Assembly (NCBI GenBank): GCA_021775095.1
Contig: JAJFII010000111.1
Coordinates: 1-36,800 of the forward strand
Source: Rhodospirillales bacterium
GTDB taxonomy: Bacteria > Pseudomonadota > Alphaproteobacteria > Rhodospirillales > Casp-alpha2
DNA length: 36,800 nt
Reading direction: 5' to 3'
How positions within the stretch are numbered: the first letter of the stretch is position 1; the number at the start of each line of letters is the position of its first letter. This document shows, piece by piece, positions 31,606 to 36,800 of the stretch. The notes under the pieces were generated by a model that saw nothing but the letters and a program-made list of their open reading frames with translations, searched no databases and was not told the DNA's origin. Position numbers and translations under genes: made by a program.

Positions 31606-33202
31606 TACAGCCGATCTCATTGCCCAGCGCCTGTATGAGGCGGGCTGTCGCCATGCCTTTGGCATCCCCGGTGGCGAAGTGTTGGCGCTGATGGACGGGT
31701 TCAGGCGTGCCGGGATCGAATTCGTTCTGGTCAAGCATGAAAACCCCGGCGGTTTTATGGCGGAAGGAACCCACCATTTCACCAAAGCCCCCTGCGTCTT
31801 ACTGGCAACGGTTGGGCCAGGCGTGGCCAATGCGGTCAACGCCATTGTAAACGCCTATCAGGACCAGGTGCCGCTGGTTTACCTGACCGGTTGTTATGAT
31901 GCCCATACGGTGCAAACCTATACCCATCAGATTTTTGACCACGGCGAATTGCTCAAATCAGTAACTAAAGCCAGTTTTACCGTGGTTGACGGAGCCGTTG
32001 ATGTGATCATCGACAAAGCCGTATCGGTCGCCATGGATGGCAAACCAGGCCCGGTCCATATCGATGTGCCGATTTCGATGGCCACGCGCGAGCAACCGAC
32101 GACCAAAACCCGGCGGGTAAAATCGGCAAAGTCGGGTCCCGTTGACGGGCCGGAACTGGATGCCGCGCGGCAAATGTTTGCCGAGGCAGAACGACCGCTG
32201 ATGATTGCCGGTGTCGAAGTTTTGCATCAGGGCGGTGAACTAGCTGTTGCCGATTTTTGCAAAGATTTTGGCGTGCCGCTTCTCACCACCTATAAAGCCA
32301 AGGGAATTCTCGCAGAAGACCATGCTCTGGCGATTGGCGGGGTGGGTTTGTCGCCGAAAGCAGATCACATTATCCAGCCCCTGGTTGGTGAAAGTGATCT
32401 GCTTATCCTTTGTGGTTACGATCCCATCGAAATGCGTTCCAGCTGGGTCAACCTATGGGGGCCTGACAAGCCGGTTATCGAGTTTTCCGAGGCCGCCAAC
32501 TGCCATTATGTCCATCAGGCGCAGTTGAGTTTTGTCGGTGATGTGGGGGCGGGCCTGGATCGACTGGCGGTGTCGGCAAAAGCAAAAATTCTTTGGCCTG
32601 ACGGGCGGCCTGGACAGGTCCGCGAGCACCACAAAAAAGCCTTCGCCGGGGATGGTCGATGGGGTGCCGAAGCCGTAGTTGCCGCTGCCCGGCGCGCCCT
32701 GCCGCGCAATGTGGTGGCTGCCGTTGACACCGGGGCGCACCGAATTCTTCTGAGCCAGGCCTGGCAGTGTTATGAACCCCGGGGGTTAATGCAATCGACT
32801 GGGCTCTGTACCATGGGTGTTGCCCTGCCGTTGGCCATGGGGCGTAAATTGGCGGAACCGGCGCGGCCGGTCGTCGCCTTTAGCGGCGATGCCGGGCTGG
32901 AAATGATTTTGGGCGAACTGGCGACGGCCCGGGATCTGGAAATGGCTCTGCCGGTCGTGGTTTTTGTAGATCAATCGTTGGCTTTGATTGAACTTAAACA
33001 AAGGGGCTCGGATTACGCCAATTTGGGGGTTGATTTTGGCGGTACGGATTTTGCTGCCGTTGCTGCGGCGCTGGGCGGTGTCGGGGTTACGGCCAGCGAT
33101 GAAGCCACCCTGGAAACAGCCCTTAAGGAGGCGCTTAAGCGGAAAACCTTCACGGTCATCGCCTGCCCGATCGGTCGCAAGGCCTATGACGGACGCATTT
33201 AG
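31598..33202 (+). CDS. Thiamine diphosphate-dependent enzyme (acetolactate synthase-like)
   Basis: The 534-residue protein has the three-domain ThDP layout: an N-terminal PYR domain with the activating Glu in KHENPGGFMAEG, a central domain, and a PP domain with GDAGLEMILGELATA. The usual GDG...NN metal motif is GDA...VDQ here (VVVFVDQSLALIEL), a notable change. It begins inside the last codons of the desulfinase-like gene (ATGCCTAA), so the two are coupled. Related enzymes include acetolactate synthase, oxo-acid decarboxylases and sulfoacetaldehyde acetyltransferase. No small regulatory subunit is nearby, which argues against branched amino acid synthesis. A role in sulfonate or thio-acid metabolism is inferred from the partner. 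Confidence 0.85.
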   Translation: MPNTADLIAQRLYEAGCRHAFGIPGGEVLALMDGFRRAGIEFVLVKHENPGGFMAEGTHHFTKAPCVLLATVGPGVANAVNAIVNAYQDQVPLVYLTGCYDAHTVQTYTHQIFDHGELLKSVTKASFTVVDGAVDVIIDKAVSVAMDGKPGPVHIDVPISMATREQPTTKTRRVKSAKSGPVDGPELDAARQMFAEAERPLMIAGVEVLHQGGELAVADFCKDFGVPLLTTYKAKGILAEDHALAIGGVGLSPKADHIIQPLVGESDLLILCGYDPIEMRSSWVNLWGPDKPVIEFSEAANCHYVHQAQLSFVGDVGAGLDRLAVSAKAKILWPDGRPGQVREHHKKAFAGDGRWGAEAVVAAARRALPRNVVAAVDTGAHRILLSQAWQCYEPRGLMQSTGLCTMGVALPLAMGRKLAEPARPVVAFSGDAGLEMILGELATARDLEMALPVVVFVDQSLALIELKQRGSDYANLGVDFGGTDFAAVAAALGGVGVTASDEATLETALKEALKRKTFTVIACPIGRKAYDGRI

Positions 33203-33259
33203 TGCATTTCCGGGCGCATAAAGGCATTTTAATTCTGTTCACAGGAACCTGCACAGAAA

Positions 33260-33285
33260 ACAAGGGTCGGGCCCTTGTCCCGACC
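33260..33285. terminator. Two mutually exclusive hairpins between convergent genes
   Basis: ACAAGGG/CCCTTGT (33260-33278) and GGTCGGG/CCCGACC (33265-33285) are both perfect 7-bp stems sharing bases, so only one can form at a time. They lie 58 bp after the ThDP gene and 112 bp from the cheZ stop. Neither has a T-run. They may act as a bidirectional terminator or be a switch-like structure. Confidence 0.4.
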
Positions 33286-33396
33286 TGTCGAGTTTGCGCA
33301 GTTTAAAAAGCAACGATTAACAGAAACCGAAGCGCCCTGTCGGACTGGGATCCCTTTGCCACTGCCGGGCAGACGGTGGCGGCTCGAGCAGCGGCG

Positions 33397-33945
33397 TTAA
33401 TCGAACAGCTTATCGATGTCTTCCTGGCTGAATTCGGTATCACCAATTTGCGGTCCGGCCAGCTCAATTCCATCGTCATCCTTATGGAAGGAAGCCGTAT
33501 CCACGGCCATCGATTGCAGGGCTTCTTTGCCGACCACGGTAACAATTGAATTGAGTGTGCTTTCCAACAGGTTGATGGCATCGACGATCTTGGTCAGCCG
33601 TTGACCGGTTATGTCGTGAAAGGTGCAGGCCTCGAGAATTCGATTGACGTTATCGTTAATGACATCAAAATTGGGCCGTGCACCGCGGAATTTAATCTCT
33701 GAAATCAGACGGTCATTGACCTCTTGAATGCCCTCTGTCGCGCCCATGATTTCATCTGTGGCAGCGCTGGTTTCGTCGGAAATCGCGGCGAGTTGATCCG
33801 CAACAGACCCCAACAGATCATTTTTTGAAGATGGATGTTTAATGGAGGCCAACTCGTTTTTTATGCGGTGAAAACTATTAAAAAGAACTACGATTTCTTT
33901 TTTCAGTGCATCCAATTGGGGTTCTGTGGTGATTTTTCCCTCCAT
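33397..33945 (-). CDS. cheZ: CheZ-type chemotaxis phosphatase
   Basis: The start at 33945 gives 182 residues; the frame extends upstream to 34053 but that part overlaps the divergent msrB and is not family-like. The long helical hairpin contains the CheZ signature RILEACTFHDITGQRLTKIV, with D111 and Q115 as the catalytic acid and amide, and the C-terminus ends EFSQEDIDKLFD, the peptide that binds CheY. The protein dephosphorylates CheY-P. No other chemotaxis gene is adjacent; the only receiver in the window is at 23784. Confidence 0.88.
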   Translation of the reverse strand: MEGKITTEPQLDALKKEIVVLFNSFHRIKNELASIKHPSSKNDLLGSVADQLAAISDETSAATDEIMGATEGIQEVNDRLISEIKFRGARPNFDVINDNVNRILEACTFHDITGQRLTKIVDAINLLESTLNSIVTVVGKEALQSMAVDTASFHKDDDGIELAGPQIGDTEFSQEDIDKLFD

Positions 33946-34036
33946 CTCAGAGTTGATATTTTCGCAAAACAACCGAACTATAACAATGACTATATTGTTT
34001 CTAAATGTAACACCGAACTGGAGAAGGTAGGGCACC

Positions 34037-34447
34037 ATGGAAAAGGTCCGCAAATCGCAAGCCGAATGGCAGGCACAACTATCCGCCGAAGCTTATTACG
34101 TAACCCGCAAACAGGGCACAGAGCATGCTTTTTCCGGCACCTATGATCAATGTAAGGACAAGGGCGTTTATCACTGTATTTGCTGCGACAACCCGCTGTT
34201 TTCTTCCGATGCCAAGTACGATTCGCGGACCGGTTGGCCAAGCTTTTTTCAACCGATCTCGGATGGTGCCGTTGGTGAAAAGGAAGATAACAGCTTTTTT
34301 AGCCGCCGGGTCGAAACCGTTTGCGCCAGGTGTGATGCCCATTTGGGTCACGTGTTTACCGACGGTCCCCGGCCCACAGGCCTGCGTTATTGCATGAATT
34401 CCGTCGCCTTAAAACTGGTCCCGGCGGCGGATCCCGAGGACAGCTAA
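34037..34447 (+). CDS. msrB: Peptide-methionine (R)-S-oxide reductase MsrB
   Basis: The 136-residue protein has the two zinc-binding CxxC motifs (C47-C50 and C96-C99), TGWPSF in the substrate pocket and the catalytic Cys119 in RYCMNSVAL. It repairs oxidised methionine, with electrons from thioredoxin. AAGGT lies upstream of the ATG. It is divergent from cheZ across 91 bp. Met-rich copper proteins elsewhere in the window may be natural targets in a broad sense, but it is cytoplasmic, with no signal peptide. Confidence 0.95.
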   Translation: MEKVRKSQAEWQAQLSAEAYYVTRKQGTEHAFSGTYDQCKDKGVYHCICCDNPLFSSDAKYDSRTGWPSFFQPISDGAVGEKEDNSFFSRRVETVCARCDAHLGHVFTDGPRPTGLRYCMNSVALKLVPAADPEDS

Positions 34448-34524
34448 GGGGTGGCTTTCGAATTCAGCGTCTAAGCCAGGCGCGAACGACAGAGACATAC
34501 CGCCGCTGTCTGCATGGGACGGCC

Positions 34525-34552
34525 GGCCCGCCGCCATGTGTGTTGGCGGGCC
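34525..34552. terminator. Strong GC hairpin between msrB and the SRPBCC gene
   Basis: A perfect 8-bp GC stem (GGCCCGCC/GGCGGGCC) with a 12-nt loop lies 78 bp after the msrB stop and before the end of the convergent SRPBCC gene. No T-run on either side. It probably serves as a bidirectional terminator. Confidence 0.45.
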
Positions 34553-34665
34553 ATGAGGGGGTCTGGATTGACCAACCGCACAGGTAAGATGGTCAACGGA
34601 TCGGGGTGACCCATCGCGGCCCCCGCGCAAGGGTTGTCCGGGGGCTGCGGGATGCAGGGAACTCT

Positions 34666-35094
34666 CTATGGGTTGGCGGTTTTGCGCAAATCGCCGAGAT
34701 GTTTATCCCAGCCTTCATCCAAAGCCATAAGCAGTTGCATTGCGCCCTCGCCGGCGGCCTCGGCGACCCCTTCGTGGTGGAGAGATAGGCGGGTGCCTCC
34801 GGCGGCAGACTGCAATTCCCAGATCAGGGTTGTTTCTTTGCCTTGAAAAGGACCGATGATAAAGGTTGTCACCAGTCTGGCGGGGGCGTCCATCTCAATC
34901 ACCCGACCGGTGATTTGCGGCACTTTGGTGCCTGTCTCATCCTGACGATAGAGGCAATAGTTTTCACCAACAGCGAAGTCAGTTTCTGCCGGATGGTACC
35001 ATTCACCGAGCTTGTCCTTATCGGTCAAAAACGCCCAAACGGTTTCACGCGACGCATTGAAGAAAACGGATTTTGTAATTGTTGTTGTTCTCAT
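34666..35094 (-). CDS. SRPBCC (AHSA1/START-like) domain protein
   Basis: The start at 35094 (AAAGGC upstream) gives 142 residues; the ATG at 35107-35109, overlapping the ArsR stop (ATGA), is an alternative. ITKSVFFNASRETVWAFLTD is the usual first strand-helix of the AHSA1/SRPBCC family, followed by LGEWYHP and a C-terminal helix GWDKHLGDLRK. The fold binds hydrophobic ligands. ArsR-SRPBCC pairs are common in Proteobacteria and Actinobacteria, but the ligand is unknown. Confidence 0.9.
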   Translation of the reverse strand: MRTTTITKSVFFNASRETVWAFLTDKDKLGEWYHPAETDFAVGENYCLYRQDETGTKVPQITGRVIEMDAPARLVTTFIIGPFQGKETTLIWELQSAAGGTRLSLHHEGVAEAAGEGAMQLLMALDEGWDKHLGDLRKTANP

Positions 35095-35105
35095 TTTTCT
35101 GCCTT

Positions 35106-35462
35106 TCATTTTGTGGATTTAGATTTGTTTTGTTCCTGGCGTTCAATAACATCCTGTAATTTTGCCAAACGGTTGTCCCAATATTGGTCGAAGTAACGGA
35201 GCCAATCGGAAACGCTTTTCAGGGCCCGCGGTTCAAGATGGTTAATGCGTTCCCGGCCCCTGGCGTGGACGGAGATCAGTTTGCCCTGTTCGAGGATGGT
35301 CAGGTGTTTTTTAACCGCCGCCCGGGTTATCTCGAAGCGCTCGGAAACTTCACCAATCGTCATGTCCTGTTCACTCAGAAACATCAGAATTCCGCGCCGG
35401 GTTGGGTCGGAAAGCGCCCGAAAAGCACCTTGAATTCCCTGCGGTTCGCTGGCACCACTCAT
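35106..35462 (-). CDS. ArsR-family transcriptional regulator
   Basis: The start at 35462 gives 118 residues and overlaps the stop of the cupin gene by 4 nt (ATGA). The winged helix reads RALSDPTRRGILMFLSEQ, then TIGEVSERFEITRAAVKKHLTILE and a wing with VHARGRERIN. It lacks the metal-binding Cys pair (ELCVCDL type) of ArsR/SmtB, so it probably senses an organic ligand or partner protein. It belongs to the SRPBCC-linked ArsR subgroup and likely represses its own operon through the palindromes at 35923-35962. Confidence 0.92.
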   Translation of the reverse strand: MSGASEPQGIQGAFRALSDPTRRGILMFLSEQDMTIGEVSERFEITRAAVKKHLTILEQGKLISVHARGRERINHLEPRALKSVSDWLRYFDQYWDNRLAKLQDVIERQEQNKSKSTK

Positions 35463-35905
35463 TGTGCTGGCTCTCCCGCTACCGGCAGAAAGTCGAATTT
35501 TCCGTCTTGATAGAGGAAGGTTACACATTCCGTGTCAGAGACGCATTTGCTGACATGCGCCAGGTCCTTGGAAACCCGATAAAAGGATCCCTCTGGCAGA
35601 ACCACATCGTCTTTGGGATCAGCGCCGACGGTCGAATGGACCATAGCGCCGGATATGATAACGCCAAACATGTTGGCCGACTTTGTATGGGCGGGGCTGA
35701 TCAGTCCTGCCGGTAATTTGACCATCGCCATATAGGGTTCCGCGAAACGATCCCCGACAAGTGCCGCAAAGGCGACGCCTTCAGAGGTCGTTTGCCAATT
35801 GAGTTTTTGCGCGGGTTCATTTTGAATGGTTGGTTCGGCATGGGCGGCCACGGCCGGCAATAACAATGCGCCGGTGAGGAGGGCAAAAGTAAATAATCGG
35901 TTCAT
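35459..35905 (-). CDS. Exported cupin-like (DUF4437-type) protein
   Basis: The start at 35905 (AGGAAA upstream) gives 148 residues with a signal peptide ending in AHA. The mature protein has PEGSFYRVSKDLAHVSKC and PAHTKSANMFGVIISG, matching the two cupin motifs with His ligands. DUF4437 members are secreted cupins of unknown role. It is the first gene of the operon; being exported while its partners are cytoplasmic is unusual. Confidence 0.75.
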   Translation of the reverse strand: MNRLFTFALLTGALLLPAVAAHAEPTIQNEPAQKLNWQTTSEGVAFAALVGDRFAEPYMAMVKLPAGLISPAHTKSANMFGVIISGAMVHSTVGADPKDDVVLPEGSFYRVSKDLAHVSKCVSDTECVTFLYQDGKFDFLPVAGEPAQ

Positions 35906-35922
35906 GGTATTTCCTAACATAG

Positions 35923-35967
35923 TACCAAAAGGTATCATTATAATAATACCAAAAGGTATTATGTCAA
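35923..35967 (-). promoter_or_regulatory. Promoter with two palindromic operators for the cupin-arsR-SRPBCC operon
   Basis: TACCAAAAGGTA occurs at 35923-35934 and 35947-35958 (24 bp centre to centre); the second is extended to a 20-bp inverted repeat at 35943-35962. On the minus strand a perfect TTGACA (35962-35967) and TATAAT (35937-35942) are separated by 19 bp (or TATTAT at 35940-35945 by 16 bp). The second palindrome fills the spacer and the first covers the start region, a classic repressor layout. Confidence 0.75.
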
Positions 35968-36041
35968 GAGGTTTGCGTCCATTCGACACCGGGCCTATCC
36001 GGGCGTCGTCCCATTAGAGATAAGATAAGGAGTCGACAGCC

Positions 36042-36800
36042 CTAGCCAGCATCCGCCAGGGACTGGTAGACCAGGTGCCGCAGGTCGGTCCGAATGGGCA
36101 TGTCGGCGGCCGGTAACAACTGGCTCATAAACAACACGATCATTTCCTGGCGGGGGTCGACCCAAAAATAGGTATTGGCGACACCGCCCCACCCGTAATC
36201 GCCGGTCGACCCATGGACCGCCGCTTTTTCGGCGTCGATGAGCACGGAAACCCCGTACCCATATCCAATGCCGGCCATGTCCATTTTGCTGTGAATGGGA
36301 CAACCCATGGACGGCAAATCGCCGGGCAATTGATTGCTGGTCATCAGATCAACGGAGGCCGGATCCAACAGGTTCAGGTCGTCGATGGTGCCGCGCCCCA
36401 GCAGCAATTGCAAAAACCGCAGGTAATCCTTGCTGGTCGAAACCAAACCACCACCGCCCGACAACAAAGTCCCGTTGTTCAAAAACCGGTCGTCCGACTG
36501 GTCGCTGCAATCTTCCAGAGCGCCCGACGGACCATAACAAAAATTGCTAACAAACCGCGACCGGTCCGCTTCGGCCACGTGAAAGGATGTGTCAGGCATC
36601 TGCAATGGAAGGAACAGGCGTTGCGCCAAAAACCGGTCCAGGTTTTGTCCCGAAGCCACTTCAATAACGCGACCGAGAATGTCGTTGGCGATGCTGTAAA
36701 TCCAGCGGCTTCCCGGTTGAAAATACAGATCACAACTGCCGACCCGGTCCGCCAGTTCGGCGAGGGTGCCATGGGGTTTTGAAAAATCGATACCCTTAAC
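36042..36800 (-). CDS. Serine beta-lactamase-like hydrolase, C-terminal part (cut by window end)
   Basis: The frame is open to the right edge and encodes 252 residues, so the N-terminal SxxK motif lies outside. WIYSIANDILGRVIE carries the Y-x-N motif of class C beta-lactamase/penicillin-binding relatives, and GGGGLVSTSKDYLRFLQLL is the typical helix after it. VHGSTGDYGWGG replaces the usual HTG triad (H-G-S). It is more likely an esterase or peptidase of the family than a true lactamase. The signal is not visible. Confidence 0.9.
   Translation of the reverse strand, partial: VKGIDFSKPHGTLAELADRVGSCDLYFQPGSRWIYSIANDILGRVIEVASGQNLDRFLAQRLFLPLQMPDTSFHVAEADRSRFVSNFCYGPSGALEDCSDQSDDRFLNNGTLLSGGGGLVSTSKDYLRFLQLLLGRGTIDDLNLLDPASVDLMTSNQLPGDLPSMGCPIHSKMDMAGIGYGYGVSVLIDAEKAAVHGSTGDYGWGGVANTYFWVDPRQEMIVLFMSQLLPAADMPIRTDLRHLVYQSLADAG

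Overview
The window looks like a chromosomal segment of a marine or aquatic alphaproteobacterium, probably close to Rhodospirillales. This is judged from gene content: an ECF sigma/anti-sigma pair, a CheZ-type phosphatase, TPR proteins fused to 2OG-Fe(II) oxygenase domains, a MlaF-type ATPase and a phytanoyl-CoA dioxygenase. No rRNA, tRNA or CRISPR array was seen. The lineage is inference.

Layout. (a) 1-4.7 kb: a partial CxxCH-containing gene end, a dienelactone-hydrolase-like gene broken by a one-base frameshift, and a PhnD-like periplasmic binding protein followed by a hybrid histidine kinase, which form a probable two-gene sensory unit. (b) 5.2-7.7 kb: a His-rich lipoprotein, an ECF sigma factor and its membrane anti-sigma, directly followed by two C-terminal scraps, one of CcdA and one of a copper P-type ATPase, joined to each other near 7460. 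(c) 7.8-9.3 kb: a small membrane protein, and a CDF metal exporter divergent from a MerR regulator, with a 15-bp MerR-type palindrome between them. (d) 9.3-19.1 kb: about sixteen genes all on the minus strand, tightly packed or overlapping, forming a copper/periplasmic-redox island. It runs from a small Cys protein and a Tat-exported multicopper oxidase through three c-type cytochromes, tiny Met-rich proteins, CcmG and TlpA thioredoxins, SCO, Cox11 (frameshifted), an uncharacterised membrane protein, a cupredoxin-like protein and a DUF411 CopG-like protein to an Asp-box beta-propeller.

(e) 19.1-20.0 kb: gene-poor DNA with a possible transposase scrap and a 256-bp fold-back element with perfect 18-bp terminal inverted repeats. 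Part of the same repeat recurs at 30.15-30.29 kb, where it ends a truncated lysR gene. (f) 20.1-23.6 kb: two convergent TPR/2OG-oxygenase paralogues whose stops lie 12 bp apart. (g) 23.8-29.9 kb: a single-domain response regulator, an MFS transporter, a second CDF transporter, a peroxiredoxin-like protein, a PPOX-fold flavoprotein, a PhyH dioxygenase and an orphan MlaF-like ATPase. (h) 30.4-33.2 kb: an acyl-CoA dehydrogenase-fold enzyme resembling 3-sulfinopropionyl-CoA desulfinase, translationally coupled to a ThDP-dependent enzyme. (i) 33.4-36.8 kb: cheZ, msrB, a cupin-arsR-SRPBCC operon behind a clear promoter with two operator copies, and a partial serine beta-lactamase-like gene at the right edge.

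The most system-like part is the copper island. It combines a probable Cu(I) oxidase, cytochromes that could carry electrons, thiol-redox proteins that could keep copper-site cysteines reduced, and several small copper-ligand-rich proteins of unknown function. The ccdA and copA remnants 2-12 kb away suggest that the island was once larger or has been rearranged. Two of the genes in the window carry single-base frameshifts, so assembly or sequencing error should be excluded before calling them dead.
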